Part shown: positions 12,496 to 21,614 of the stretch, piece after piece | Layout: each line of letters starts with the position of its first letter | How positions within the stretch are numbered: position 1 is the first letter of the stretch | Assembly (NCBI RefSeq): GCF_900129825.1 | Contig: NZ_FQWZ01000001.1 | Coordinates: 496,001-560,000, forward strand | Origin: Hydrocarboniphaga daqingensis | GTDB lineage: Bacteria > Pseudomonadota > Gammaproteobacteria > Nevskiales > Nevskiaceae | Length of the DNA: 64,000 nucleotides | Direction of reading: 5' to 3' | Made by a program: the position numbers and the translations under genes | The notes under the pieces: model-generated | The model's input: only the letters and a program-made list of their open reading frames with translations | What the model was told of the DNA's origin: nothing | The model's database searches: none

Positions 12496-13395
12496 ATGAC
12501 GTCTTTGGCCGAACAACTCCCCCGCCGGCTCGCGCTGGCTTACGAACGCCACGGTCGACTGGCGCCCGCACTGGCAAAAGTGCTGTTGGCACTGTGGTTG
12601 GCGCAGCTGCTGGCTCGCACAATGTGGTTGCTGGTGCCGACGCCACCGGCAGCTGCCTGGAAACCGGCGCCACCGGCCGTCGGATCTGCCAATAGTCCGA
12701 CAGCCGACAAAGGCCCGAACGCCGAATTGGTGGCATCGGCGCATCTGTTCGGGGACTACCAGGCCCCGGCCAATCAAGAACTCGACCAGATGGGCAAAGC
12801 GCCCGACACCCGCTTGAGCCTGACGCTACTGGGCATCTTGGCGGCCGATGGCGACAAGCAGTCGCGTGCTTTGATTGGCACCCAGGACGGTGCCGAGAAG
12901 CCCTATTCGGTCGGTGACGACGTGGTACGGGGTGTGAATCTGCAAGCGATCTTTGCCGACCGGGTGATCCTGGCCCGCGATGGCCAGCTCGAAACCCTAC
13001 GGCTCGACAAGGACAAGGCGGGCGCACCACTTCCCGCCGGGGCCTCGGTCGGCGCGGCTCCGGCCGTCAACACCTCCGAAACGGCGCAAATGCTGACCAG
13101 CATCCGCGACAAGCTGCTGACGGATCCGAGCAAAGCATCAGATTACATCCGCATCCAGCCCGCCAACATCGACGGACAGCAACGTGGTTACCGCATCTAT
13201 CCGGGGCGCGACCGCTCGGTGTTCAATGGCGCTGGGCTGCGGCCGGGCGACTTGGTGACGTCGATCAATGGCGTCGGACTCGATGATCCGGCCCGGGCGC
13301 TGCAGATGCTGGGCGAGCTCAGCTCGGCAAATTCGCTGACGGTCATGGTCGAACGCGGCGGTACGCCCCAGGCGATCACCGTCAATCTGAATTGA
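12496..13395 (+). CDS. gspC: Type II secretion inner-membrane protein GspC
   Basis: Links the inner-membrane platform of the type II secretion system to the secretin. The 299-aa protein has a single N-terminal membrane segment (about 22-45), a Pro/Ala linker, the HR domain (TRLSLTLLGILAADGD onward) that contacts GspD N0, a low-complexity stretch, and a C-terminal PDZ domain (NGAGLRPGDLVTSINGVGL). It is first of a gspC-D-E-F cluster. The start is ATG 12496; the ribosome site is weak. Confidence 0.93.
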   Translation: MTSLAEQLPRRLALAYERHGRLAPALAKVLLALWLAQLLARTMWLLVPTPPAAAWKPAPPAVGSANSPTADKGPNAELVASAHLFGDYQAPANQELDQMGKAPDTRLSLTLLGILAADGDKQSRALIGTQDGAEKPYSVGDDVVRGVNLQAIFADRVILARDGQLETLRLDKDKAGAPLPAGASVGAAPAVNTSETAQMLTSIRDKLLTDPSKASDYIRIQPANIDGQQRGYRIYPGRDRSVFNGAGLRPGDLVTSINGVGLDDPARALQMLGELSSANSLTVMVERGGTPQAITVNLN

Positions 13396-13502
13396 CCGGT
13401 CGGAGCAGACCGACAACACTGCGCCCAAGGCGCCCGCACTGCGGCACTAGATCCTTACCCATTTTGCACAACGACTCGCTCTCGGGGCTTGGCAACACAC
13501 TC

Positions 13503-15563
13503 ATGACGCCTTTGATCCATGCGCGGCGCCTTCGCGCCGCGATGCTGTTCCTGCTCGGCTCGCTGGGCGCAACCCTGCCCGCTTGGGCGCAGGTCACGCT
13601 CAATCTGAAAGACGCGGACATCAGCACGCTGATCGCGACGGTGAGCGAGGTCACCGGCAAGAACTTCATCGTCGACCCGCGCGTGAAGGGCAAGGTCACC
13701 GTGGTGTCGTCCAGCCCGATGGATGCCTCGGGCGTCTACGAAACCTTTCTGGCAGTGCTGCAGGTACAGGGCTTTGCGGCGATTCCGGCTGGCGATTCGA
13801 TCAAGATCGTTCCGGAAACCAACGCCCGGCAGGACGGTGGCGGCTTCAACTCCGGCGGCGCCGGACTGGCCATCGACGAGGTCGTCACCCACGTCTACAA
13901 CATCGAGAATGTATCGGCGGCACAGCTGGTTCCGATCCTGCGCCCGTTGGTCCCGCAGTGGGGTCACCTCGCCGCCTACGCGCCGTCGAACATGCTGATC
14001 ATCTCCGACCGCGCCGCCAACGTCGTCCGCCTCGAAAAGCTGATCCGCCAGATCGACCAATCCAGCGATCGCGAGATCGAGATCGTCAAGCTGAAGAATG
14101 CCGGTGCAGCCGAGGTGGTGCGCACGCTGACCGCACTGACCGCAGGCGACAAGTCGCAGGACCCGAGTGTCAAGCCGGCCATCGTGCTGGCCGACGAGCG
14201 ATCCAACAGCGTGTTGGTCGGCGGCGACAAGACCGACCGACAGAAGATGCTCGACATCATCCGCCAGCTCGATATCGAGGTGGGTGAAGGCGGGGCGACC
14301 CAGGTTGTTTACTTGAACTACGGCAGCGCCGAAAACCTGGCGCCGATCCTGGAGGGCTATGCCCAACAGGTCAGTCAGGACGGCAAGACCGGCGCAGCCC
14401 CGGCCGCGGCGCCCGCCGGCGGCAGCAGCGCCACCGGGGCGCGCGTATTGGCCGACAAGGAAACCAATGCGCTGATCATCACGGCGCCTCCCAAGACGAT
14501 GCGGCTGATCCGCGACGTCGTCGCCCAGCTCGACGTGCGTCGCTCGCAGGTCATCGTCGACGGCATCATCGCCGAAGTCAGCGCCGACAAGACCAGCCAG
14601 CTGGGCATCGATTGGGCCGTCTACAACGGCAATCGCATCGCCGCCGCCGGCATCCTGAATTCGGCGACGTTGACGGCGATCGCCGGCGCCACCCAGGCCA
14701 GCAGCACGGCCGAAGCAGCGGCCGGCCTGGTCAGTCAGGGCTTGAACATTGGCGGCGGCGCGATCAGCAGCGGCGGCACGACCTTCGCGCTGCTGCTCAA
14801 GGCGCTCAAGGGCGACGGCAATACGAATGTGCTGTCGCAGCCATCGCTGACCACGCTCGACAACCAGGAAGCCGAGTTTTCGGTGGGCCAGGAAGTCCCG
14901 TTCCTGACCGGCTCGTTCAGCAATGCCGGCGCCAACACCAACAACGGTCTGGTCAATCCGTTCCAGACCATCGAGCGCAAGGATGTGGGCCTGACGCTCG
15001 GCATCACGCCGCAGATCAACCAGGGCAATACGATCAAGCTCAAGCTGAAGCTTGAGATTTCCAGCCTGGCTGCCAACGCCACCTCGGCGGTCGACCTGGT
15101 GACCAACAAGCGCACGCTTAGCAACACGGTCACCGTCGAGGACGGCCAGATCCTGGTGCTCGGCGGCCTGATCGACGATTCGCTGAACGACAGCCGCACC
15201 GGCGTACCGTTCATCAGCGACATTCCGCTGCTCGGCTCGCTGTTCAAATTCCGCTCGGTGCAGCGGACCAAGCGCAATCTGATGGTCTTCATCCGTCCGG
15301 CCATTGTTCGCACCCAGGGCGAGGGCGACTACTACACCCGGCGCAAGTACGAATCAGCACGCGAAGCGCAGCTGACCGGAACCGCAGGCTCGATCCCGCT
15401 GATCGGCGGCACTCGCCCGGTGATGCCCGGCTTCGACGCCGCCTCACGTGATCGCCTACCGGCGAGCCCGGCGCCCGGTGCATTGCCCGGTGGCGCGCCA
15501 GCAGCGCAGCCCGACAACGTGCCGACGCCGACGCAGCCCATCCCGTTGCTGCCGCAGCCCTGA
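13503..15563 (+). CDS. gspD: Type II secretion outer-membrane secretin GspD
   Basis: Forms the outer-membrane channel for folded exoproteins. The 686-aa protein has a signal peptide ending near AWAQ, the N0 domain (VTLNLKDADISTLIATVSEVTGKNF), three N1-N3 repeats with a Pro/Ala/Gly-rich insert in N3, and the secretin domain with EFSVGQEVPFLTG and DGQILVLGGLIDD. A Pro-rich tail follows. The frame extends upstream to 13392, but ATG 13503 precedes a proper signal peptide. The 107 bp after gspC contain a short hairpin (CGGTC/GACCG). Confidence 0.95.
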   Translation: MTPLIHARRLRAAMLFLLGSLGATLPAWAQVTLNLKDADISTLIATVSEVTGKNFIVDPRVKGKVTVVSSSPMDASGVYETFLAVLQVQGFAAIPAGDSIKIVPETNARQDGGGFNSGGAGLAIDEVVTHVYNIENVSAAQLVPILRPLVPQWGHLAAYAPSNMLIISDRAANVVRLEKLIRQIDQSSDREIEIVKLKNAGAAEVVRTLTALTAGDKSQDPSVKPAIVLADERSNSVLVGGDKTDRQKMLDIIRQLDIEVGEGGATQVVYLNYGSAENLAPILEGYAQQVSQDGKTGAAPAAAPAGGSSATGARVLADKETNALIITAPPKTMRLIRDVVAQLDVRRSQVIVDGIIAEVSADKTSQLGIDWAVYNGNRIAAAGILNSATLTAIAGATQASSTAEAAAGLVSQGLNIGGGAISSGGTTFALLLKALKGDGNTNVLSQPSLTTLDNQEAEFSVGQEVPFLTGSFSNAGANTNNGLVNPFQTIERKDVGLTLGITPQINQGNTIKLKLKLEISSLAANATSAVDLVTNKRTLSNTVTVEDGQILVLGGLIDDSLNDSRTGVPFISDIPLLGSLFKFRSVQRTKRNLMVFIRPAIVRTQGEGDYYTRRKYESAREAQLTGTAGSIPLIGGTRPVMPGFDAASRDRLPASPAPGALPGGAPAAQPDNVPTPTQPIPLLPQP

Positions 15564-15569
15564 TCGCCG

Positions 15570-17057
15570 ATGGAACCGATGCTGCGTCGGCCGCCGTTCG
15601 CGTTCGCCAAGCGCCATGGCCTGATCGTCACCGAGGACCTTGGCGATCACGTGGTCATTGCCGCGCGCCCTGGTGCGCAAGTTGATGCGCTGCAGGAAAC
15701 ACGACGCTTCGTCGGTCGACCGGTGCGGCTGCGTAACGTCACGGTCGCGGAGTTCGATGCGCTGCTGTCGCGCACCTACGAGGGCCAGACCGCGGCCACC
15801 GCCAGCTTGATGGACGGCCTGAACGACGAGGAAGACACCGACCTCAACGCCATCGCCCACCAGCTGCAGGAAAACCAGGACCTGCTGGAATCCAGCGACG
15901 ACGCGCCGGTGATCAAGTTCATCAACGGCCTGCTGGTGGAGGCGATCAAGGAAAACGCCTCCGACATCCACGTCGAAACCTTTGAAAACCGGCTGACGGT
16001 CCGGTTCCGCGTGGACGGCGTGCTGCGCGAGATCATGTCGCCACCGCGTGCGCTGGCACCGCGGCTGGTGTCGCGCATCAAGGTGATGGCCAAGCTCGAC
16101 ATCGCCGAAAAGCGACTGCCGCAGGACGGACGCATCAGCCGCGCATTCGGCGGCCGCAAAGTCGACGTCCGCGTGTCGACGATCCCGACCGGCGTCAACG
16201 CCGAGCGTGTCGTGATGCGTATCCTCGACAAGCAGGCCGACCGGCTCGATCTCGAACAGCTCGGCATCGATGCCGGACAGATCGAGATGCTACGCCGGAT
16301 CATCTTCAAGCCCTACGGCATCATGCTGGTCACCGGCCCGACCGGCTCGGGCAAAACCACGACGCTGTATTCGGCGTTGAGCGTACTCAACGACCGCAGC
16401 CGCAACATCATGACGGTCGAAGACCCGATCGAGTACTACATCGACGGCGTCGGCCAAACGCAGGTCAACAGCAAGGTCGAGATGACCTTTGCCCGCGGCT
16501 TGCGCGCGATCCTGCGCCAAGACCCCGACGTGGTGATGATCGGCGAAATCCGCGACCTCGAAACGGCCGAGATTGCCGTGCAAGCCTCGCAGACCGGTCA
16601 CTTGGTGTTGTCGACGCTGCATACCAACACGGCCGTCGGCGCGGTGACGCGACTGCGCGATATGGGCGTGGAGCCCTACCAGCTCAGCTCGTCGCTGGTC
16701 GGTCTGATGGCGCAGCGACTGGTCCGTACCTTGTGCAAGCACTGCAAGGAGCCTTACGAAGCGAGCGTGACCGAGAAGGAGCAGCTCGAAGTCGACGTCA
16801 GCGAGCCGCTGACGCTGTATCGCCCGGTCGGCTGCCCGCTGTGCCGTCACATGGGCTTTCTCGGACGCAGCGGCATCCACGAAATCATCGAAATGGATCG
16901 CAAGCTGGAAAGCATGATCCACGACAACTGCAGCGAGCAGCAGCTCGAGGACTACGCGCGCACACGTGGCCCAGGCATCCTGCAGTCGGGCCGGCAGAAA
17001 GTCATCGCGGGCTACACCACGCTGCGCGAAGTTCTGCGTGTGACGGTCGAGGAATAA
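15570..17057 (+). CDS. gspE: Type II secretion ATPase GspE
   Basis: Cytoplasmic ATPase that powers pseudopilus assembly. The 495 aa have an N1E-like domain, Walker A GPTGSGKT, an Asp box (DPIEYYIDGVGQTQV), Walker B VVMIGEIRDLETAE with the His box (GHLVLSTLHTN), and the Zn tetracysteine CKHC...CPLC. It begins 6 bp after gspD and lies 10 bp before gspF. An alternative start 3 codons later (15579) is possible. Confidence 0.96.
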   Translation: MEPMLRRPPFAFAKRHGLIVTEDLGDHVVIAARPGAQVDALQETRRFVGRPVRLRNVTVAEFDALLSRTYEGQTAATASLMDGLNDEEDTDLNAIAHQLQENQDLLESSDDAPVIKFINGLLVEAIKENASDIHVETFENRLTVRFRVDGVLREIMSPPRALAPRLVSRIKVMAKLDIAEKRLPQDGRISRAFGGRKVDVRVSTIPTGVNAERVVMRILDKQADRLDLEQLGIDAGQIEMLRRIIFKPYGIMLVTGPTGSGKTTTLYSALSVLNDRSRNIMTVEDPIEYYIDGVGQTQVNSKVEMTFARGLRAILRQDPDVVMIGEIRDLETAEIAVQASQTGHLVLSTLHTNTAVGAVTRLRDMGVEPYQLSSSLVGLMAQRLVRTLCKHCKEPYEASVTEKEQLEVDVSEPLTLYRPVGCPLCRHMGFLGRSGIHEIIEMDRKLESMIHDNCSEQQLEDYARTRGPGILQSGRQKVIAGYTTLREVLRVTVEE

Positions 17058-17067
17058 GGCGCCGGCG

Positions 17068-18285
17068 ATGCCAGCCTACGAATACAGCGCACTCAACGCC
17101 AAAGGTCGCCAGGAACGCGGCCTGATCGAAGGCGACAGCCCGCGCCAGGCGCGGCAGATGTTGCGCGACCGTGGCCTGAGCGTGCTGGCCGTCGAAGCGG
17201 TATCCGACAAGGCGGCGGCGCAGCAGTCGTCGGTATTCAACAATCGCGGCAGCATCAGCAGCACGGAGCTGTCGCTGTTCACCCGGCAGTTGGCGACGCT
17301 GGTGCGCTCCGGCCTGCCGCTGGACGAGGCGCTCGCGGCCGTGTCGCAGCAGAGCGAATCCAAGCGGGTCAAACGCATCGCACTGGGCGTGCGCAGCGGC
17401 GTGCTCGAGGGCAATACGCTGGCACTGGCCCTGAACCAGTTCCCGAATGCATTCCCGCCGCTGTTCCGGGCCACCGTCGAAGCCGGCGAACAGTCCGGAA
17501 AGCTCGACAACATCCTCGAACGCCTCGCCGAATATGTCGAACGACGGCAGGTGATGCGTCAGAAAGTCATGCTGGCGGCGGTGTATCCGGCGATCCTGAC
17601 GATCGTCGCAATCAGCGTCGTTGTGTTGCTGCTGACCTACGTCGTCCCGCAGGTGGTCGGCGTCTATGCCGACATCAAGCAGGAGCTTCCCGGTCTGACC
17701 AAGGGCCTGATCGCGATCAGTAACCTGCTGCGTGACTACGGCGTGTTCATGCTGGCGGGACTGGGAATCGGCGGCGTCGTATTCACCCGGCTGATGCAAG
17801 GCGTTGCCTTCCGCCGCGACATGCATCGGCGACAGTTGCAGTTGCCGCTGATCGGACGACTGACGCGCGGTGCCAATACCGGGCGCTTCACCCGCACGCT
17901 CGGCATCCTGTTCGGCAGCGGCGTGCCGATTCTGGAAGCGATGCGCATCGGCACGCAGGTGGTCACCAACCTACCCATGCGGGAAGCCATCGAAGCCGCA
18001 GCTCGCAAGGTACGCGAGGGCGCCAGCCTCAATCGCTCGCTGGCCGAGAGCAAGCTGTTCCCACCGATCACGGTGCATCTGATCGCCAGCGGCGAATCGT
18101 CCGGCAAACTTGACGAGATGCTCGACCGCGCGGCGGAGAATCAGGAGCGCGAAGTCGAGACGCTGGTAGCCGCGACGATGGGCATCTTCGAGCCGGTATT
18201 GATTCTCGCCATGGGCGGCATCGTGCTGGTGATCGTGCTGGCGATTCTGCTGCCGATCTTCGATTTGAACCAACTGGTCAAGTAA
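17068..18285 (+). CDS. gspF: Type II secretion inner-membrane platform protein GspF
   Basis: Polytopic protein of the assembly platform that couples GspE to pseudopilin polymerisation. The 405 aa show two T2SSF domains (FTRQLATLVRSGLPLDEAL and FTRTLGILFGSGVPILEAM are the repeat signatures) and three membrane helices near 170-190, 220-240 and 375-397. No gspG-N genes follow: the next gene, plsX, is convergent, so the rest of the system must be elsewhere. Confidence 0.96.
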   Translation: MPAYEYSALNAKGRQERGLIEGDSPRQARQMLRDRGLSVLAVEAVSDKAAAQQSSVFNNRGSISSTELSLFTRQLATLVRSGLPLDEALAAVSQQSESKRVKRIALGVRSGVLEGNTLALALNQFPNAFPPLFRATVEAGEQSGKLDNILERLAEYVERRQVMRQKVMLAAVYPAILTIVAISVVVLLLTYVVPQVVGVYADIKQELPGLTKGLIAISNLLRDYGVFMLAGLGIGGVVFTRLMQGVAFRRDMHRRQLQLPLIGRLTRGANTGRFTRTLGILFGSGVPILEAMRIGTQVVTNLPMREAIEAAARKVREGASLNRSLAESKLFPPITVHLIASGESSGKLDEMLDRAAENQEREVETLVAATMGIFEPVLILAMGGIVLVIVLAILLPIFDLNQLVK

Positions 18286-18286
18286 G

Positions 18287-18305
18287 GCGTCGGCAGCACC
18301 GACGC
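18287..18305. terminator. Hairpin between convergent gspF and plsX
   Basis: Seven-bp arms GCGTCGG (18287-18293) and CCGACGC (18299-18305) with a 5-nt loop directly after the gspF stop. There is no T-run, so it is not a classical intrinsic terminator, but it occupies the whole 28-bp convergent gap. Confidence 0.4.
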
Positions 18306-18313
18306 AGCGAGCC

Positions 18314-19339
18314 TCAACCCGCAGCTTTCAGACCTGCCGCCGACAGCAGTTTGCTGATCCGCGTCGGCACGTCTTTTTCGACTTCCTTGAGCGCCACTTC
18401 CAGCGCGTGGCCGAACGACATCGCATCGGCGCTGCCGTGCGACTTGATCACGATACCCTGCAAGCCGACGAAGCTGGCGCCGTTGTAGCGCCGCGGATCG
18501 ATGCGCCGCGACAGCGCCTTCAGCGCCGGCATCGCGGCAGCAGCGCCCGCCTTGGTGAAGATGTTGCGCTCGAACTCTTCGCGCATGAACTGGCGGATCA
18601 GCTTGGCGACACCCTCGCCGGTTTTCAGCGCAACGTTGCCAGTGAATCCGTCGCAGACGACGACATCAATGTCGGAAAAAAATACGCCGTCGCCTTCGAC
18701 GAAACCAACATAGTTCAGCGTGGATTGCTGCAACGTCGCCGCAGCCTCGCGGATCGTGTCATTGCCTTTGATCTCTTCGGAACCGATGTTCAGCAGCGCG
18801 ACGCGCGGCCGCTCGGTCCCGTTGATCGCCGTCACCAGCGCCGACCCCATGATCGCGAACTGGACGAGTTGCTCGGAGGTGCACTCGGCGTTGGCACCCA
18901 AGTCGAGCATATGCACCGGCCGCAGCACAGCCGGCAGCGTCGACACGATCGCGGGACGGTCGATCCCCGGCAGCGTCTTGAGCACGAACCGGGCCGTGGC
19001 CATCAGCGCGCCGGTATTGCCGGCTGACACCGCGGCGTGGGCCCGCCCTTCCTTGACCAGATCGATGGCGACACGCATCGACGAGTCTTTCTTGTGCCGC
19101 AGCGCCTTGGACGGGGATTCGTCCATCGCCACGACTTCACTGCAGTGATGCAGCGTCAGCCGCTTGCCGGGCTGCCAGCGTGATTCGAGCAGCGCAGCGC
19201 GAATCCGCACCTGATCGCCGACCAGGATGATGTGCAGCTTCTTGTGTTGCTCCAGGCACGACAAAGCGGCGGGCACGGTCACTGATAGACCGTGATCGCC
19301 GCTCATGACGTCTACCGCCAGTACCACCGGCGCGGCCAT
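18314..19339 (-). CDS. plsX: Phosphate acyltransferase PlsX
   Basis: Makes acyl-phosphate from acyl-ACP for phospholipid synthesis. The 341-aa protein begins with the family motif (AVDVMSGDHG, where most members have GGDxGP) and keeps SAGNTGALMA and DGFTGNVALKTGEG. It is third in yceD-rpmF-plsX. The fatty acid genes fabH-fabD-fabG usually found after plsX are absent here. Confidence 0.95.
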   Translation of the reverse strand: MAAPVVLAVDVMSGDHGLSVTVPAALSCLEQHKKLHIILVGDQVRIRAALLESRWQPGKRLTLHHCSEVVAMDESPSKALRHKKDSSMRVAIDLVKEGRAHAAVSAGNTGALMATARFVLKTLPGIDRPAIVSTLPAVLRPVHMLDLGANAECTSEQLVQFAIMGSALVTAINGTERPRVALLNIGSEEIKGNDTIREAAATLQQSTLNYVGFVEGDGVFFSDIDVVVCDGFTGNVALKTGEGVAKLIRQFMREEFERNIFTKAGAAAAMPALKALSRRIDPRRYNGASFVGLQGIVIKSHGSADAMSFGHALEVALKEVEKDVPTRISKLLSAAGLKAAG

Positions 19340-19381
19340 CGCAGGAATCCGAACGATACGCCGTGTGCGCCGTTGCGAGGA

Positions 19382-19576
19382 TTACTCCTCGGTGGTTTCC
19401 GGGCCGGCCTTGTCGATCACCTTGCGGCCACGGTAGTAACCGTCAGCCGTCACGTGGTGGCGCAGATGCGTCTCGCCCGAGGTCGGGTCGACCGACAGCG
19501 TCGGCTTGTCGAGCGCGTCATGCGAACGACGATGACCACGGTAGGAACGGGACTTCTTGGATTTTGCGACTGCCAT
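19382..19576 (-). CDS. rpmF: 50S ribosomal protein L32
   Basis: The 64-aa protein has the L32 pattern MAV...[14 protein letters not shown]...[17 protein letters not shown]. It is the Zn-free form without the CxxC pairs. It lies 2 bp after yceD and 42 bp before plsX, the standard arrangement. Confidence 0.97.
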   Translation of the reverse strand: MAVAKSKKSRSYRGHRRSHDALDKPTLSVDPTSGETHLRHHVTADGYYRGRKVIDKAGPETTEE

Positions 19577-19578
19577 GA

Positions 19579-20118
19579 CTACTTCCTTCGGGGCTTTTCT
19601 TGGCCCAACAAAACGTTTGACTCGTTCTTCATCAACTGCGCGAACGGGTTGGGCCTATCGGCCTTGACCGCCGGCACCGGCTCAGGCTCCGGCGCATCCG
19701 CCGCAGCCTGCTCGCAGGCCTGACAGCGCGGCAACATCGGCAGCGCCAGCAGCACCTCGTCTTCGACGACTTCCACCAACGGCAGTCTGTCGTCCTCGAC
19801 CTGATAAGGGTCGGCGTCCTGCAATACTTCCTGCGCCTCGGCGTCGCTGCGCACCAGCCGCAGGTCAACGTCCAGATTCAGCGGCCAGGCAAAAACCTGC
19901 TCACAGCGAATACAGGTCAGGCTCAAGCTGCCTTGCACCTGCCCGCGAAGCCAATTACCGACGCGGTCGCGGACCAAACCCAGCGACACATGAAGCGCCG
20001 GCGACGGTCCTGCCAGGTCGGGCGCAACCCGAGACAACTGCTGCGGGTCGACGTCGCCGACGTACTGCTCGCCTCGTGCCAGCGACTGACTCGCCTTGAT
20101 GTACTGAGGAATCGACAT
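19579..20118 (-). CDS. yceD: 23S rRNA accumulation protein YceD (DUF177)
   Basis: A 179-aa member of the DUF177 family, linked in E. coli and plants to 23S rRNA processing or accumulation. It has the conserved core [18 protein letters not shown] with its Cys pair, and the C-terminal NPFAQLMK motif. It is the first gene of the yceD-rpmF-plsX operon with a clear promoter 24 bp upstream of the start codon. Confidence 0.92.
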   Translation of the reverse strand: MSIPQYIKASQSLARGEQYVGDVDPQQLSRVAPDLAGPSPALHVSLGLVRDRVGNWLRGQVQGSLSLTCIRCEQVFAWPLNLDVDLRLVRSDAEAQEVLQDADPYQVEDDRLPLVEVVEDEVLLALPMLPRCQACEQAAADAPEPEPVPAVKADRPNPFAQLMKNESNVLLGQEKPRRK

Positions 20119-20141
20119 GGCAGGCTTCTACAGGGCCGCGG

Positions 20142-20170
20142 ATGATAGAGTTCGGGTCTCACAAAGTCAA
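20142..20170 (-). promoter_or_regulatory. Sigma-70 promoter for yceD-rpmF-plsX
   Basis: On the minus strand TTGACT (20170-20165) and TATCAT (20147-20142) are separated by exactly 17 bp. The predicted start is near 20135, giving a leader of under 20 nt before the yceD ATG at 20118. It is the best promoter match I found in the window, and it lies in the 65-bp divergent gap with maf. Confidence 0.75.
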
Positions 20171-20183
20171 AGCTTTCCTCACC

Positions 20184-20807
20184 ATGGAATCGCCTCTCCC
20201 CAGGCCTGAAAACCCGGTCGTCATCAGCGTGTCCACGCCCCTGATTCTGGCGTCGACGTCGCGCTACCGCGCTGAATTGCTGAGCCGTCTACGGCTGCCG
20301 TTCGACACCGAAGCACCCGGCGTCGACGAGGTGGAAGAGCCCGGCGAATTGCCCGAAAGCCGCGCCCGGCGCCTGGCGCAGGCCAAGGCCCGGGCCGTTG
20401 CCGAACGCCGCCCTGGGCACTGGGTGCTCGGATCTGATCAAGTGGCGTTTTGCGATGACGAGATCCTGCACAAGCCCGGGCTTCCCGAAGCCAACGTCGA
20501 GCAACTGGCTCGACTCAGCGGCCGGGAAGCGCATTTCGCCACCGCCATCACGCTGACCACCGCCGGCGGGCTCGAACTGAGCAGTCTGGACATGACCGTG
20601 GTCCGATTCCGCACGTTCGACCTCGCCACGGCACAGCGCTACGTCGCTGCCGAACCGGCGCACGACTGCGCCGGCGGCTTCAAGATCGAAGGCCTCGGCA
20701 TCAGCTTGTTCGAGTCGGTTGAAACTCGCGACCCGACCGCGCTGATCGGCTTGCCGCTGATTGCGCTGCGGCGACTGCTGGAGCAAGTCGGCCTGCCGGT
20801 GCCCTGA
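20184..20807 (+). CDS. Maf-family nucleotide pyrophosphatase (YceF-like)
   Basis: House-cleaning pyrophosphatase acting on modified or non-canonical NTPs; by synteny with rluC and yceD it is likely the YceF type, which prefers m7GTP. The 207-aa protein opens with ILASTSRYRAELL and keeps the DEVEEPGEL region, VLGSDQVAF (catalytic Asp) and the ETRDPTALIGLPL end. The frame runs upstream to 20142, but ATG 20184 is used because the earlier part overlaps the yceD promoter; a start nearer the conserved ILAST is also possible. Confidence 0.92.
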   Translation: MESPLPRPENPVVISVSTPLILASTSRYRAELLSRLRLPFDTEAPGVDEVEEPGELPESRARRLAQAKARAVAERRPGHWVLGSDQVAFCDDEILHKPGLPEANVEQLARLSGREAHFATAITLTTAGGLELSSLDMTVVRFRTFDLATAQRYVAAEPAHDCAGGFKIEGLGISLFESVETRDPTALIGLPLIALRRLLEQVGLPVP

Positions 20808-20880
20808 GCAGGCGCCTTCGCAGCCCTAACTTGGCCAAGGGCGGGCACTGCGGGCGAGATCGTGCAGTGCCTTGATGACA

Positions 20881-20915
20881 GCGCCCTAGAGGCGCCCTGT
20901 AAACAGGCGCCCTAT
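20881..20915. terminator. GCGCCCT repeats and hairpin between maf and HAD gene
   Basis: Three copies of GCGCCCT begin at 20881, 20892 and 20907. The second and third form an imperfect hairpin (CCTGT-AA-ACAGG core extended by GGCGC/CGCC with one bulged C). The structure lies in the 125-bp convergent gap between maf and the HAD phosphatase and is probably a transcription end point, but there is no proper U-tract. Confidence 0.4.
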
Positions 20916-20932
20916 ATAAGGAGCAGCCCGAC

Positions 20933-21610
20933 TCAGCCGGGTACCGTGCGTCCACCGTGGGCCAGCCAGACCGGCAGATGCGCCGCGTACTCCAGCACCA
21001 CCTCGGCGCCGGCCTCGCGCAAGCGCTGGTCGTCGTGGACACCACAAACGACGCCGGCCATCGGCATGCCGATCGCAGCGGCCATATGGGCGTCGTACTC
21101 GGTGTCGCCGACCATCAAGGCACGCTGCGCCGGCACATCCAATTCCTCCAGCAGCTCACGCAGCATCAGCGGATCGGGCTTGGACGCGGTCTCGTCGGCG
21201 GTACGCGACGACACCAGCAGGTCGCGGACGTCCGTGTGGTGCGCGAGTGACCGGCGGAGCCCCGCGCGGGATTTGCCGGTCGCCACCGCCAGTCGATAGC
21301 CATCGGCATGCAGCCGCTGCAGCGCCTCGAGCGCACCGGCAAACAGCGGCGCCTCGGGCGGCAGCTTGCTGAGGTAAGCCTCGCGGTACTGCGCCAGCAA
21401 GGCCATCAAATCGCCTTGATGCAGCTCGGGAAACAGGCGGGTCAGCACGTCGTGCATGCCGAGCCCGATCAGGTCCCGGATCTCGTGATCGGTGCGCGGC
21501 GGCAGCTTCAGCGCGTCGATTGCGCTCTGCATCGACTGCACGATCTGGGCAGCGGAATCGGCCAGCGTGCCGTCCCAGTCGAAAATCAACAGATCAAAAC
21601 GTCGGCTCAT
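20933..21610 (-). CDS. HAD-superfamily phosphatase (Gph-like)
   Basis: A 225-aa HAD-IA hydrolase with motif I DWDGTLAD near residue 11, motif II in VATGKSRAG, and motif IV GDTEYDAHMAAAIGM. It resembles phosphoglycolate phosphatases, but the substrate cannot be read from the sequence. It follows rluC by 4 bp, and the rluC-HAD pair is common in gammaproteobacteria. Confidence 0.9.
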   Translation of the reverse strand: MSRRFDLLIFDWDGTLADSAAQIVQSMQSAIDALKLPPRTDHEIRDLIGLGMHDVLTRLFPELHQGDLMALLAQYREAYLSKLPPEAPLFAGALEALQRLHADGYRLAVATGKSRAGLRRSLAHHTDVRDLLVSSRTADETASKPDPLMLRELLEELDVPAQRALMVGDTEYDAHMAAAIGMPMAGVVCGVHDDQRLREAGAEVVLEYAAHLPVWLAHGGRTVPG

Positions 21611-21614
21611 GCGG

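Noticed and set aside
9486-20855. Similar CCCGCACTGCGGG-like strings near 9486, 13430 and 20841
   Set aside because: Only the first forms a true hairpin with U-tracts; the others are not inverted repeats, so a dispersed repeat family is not supported.
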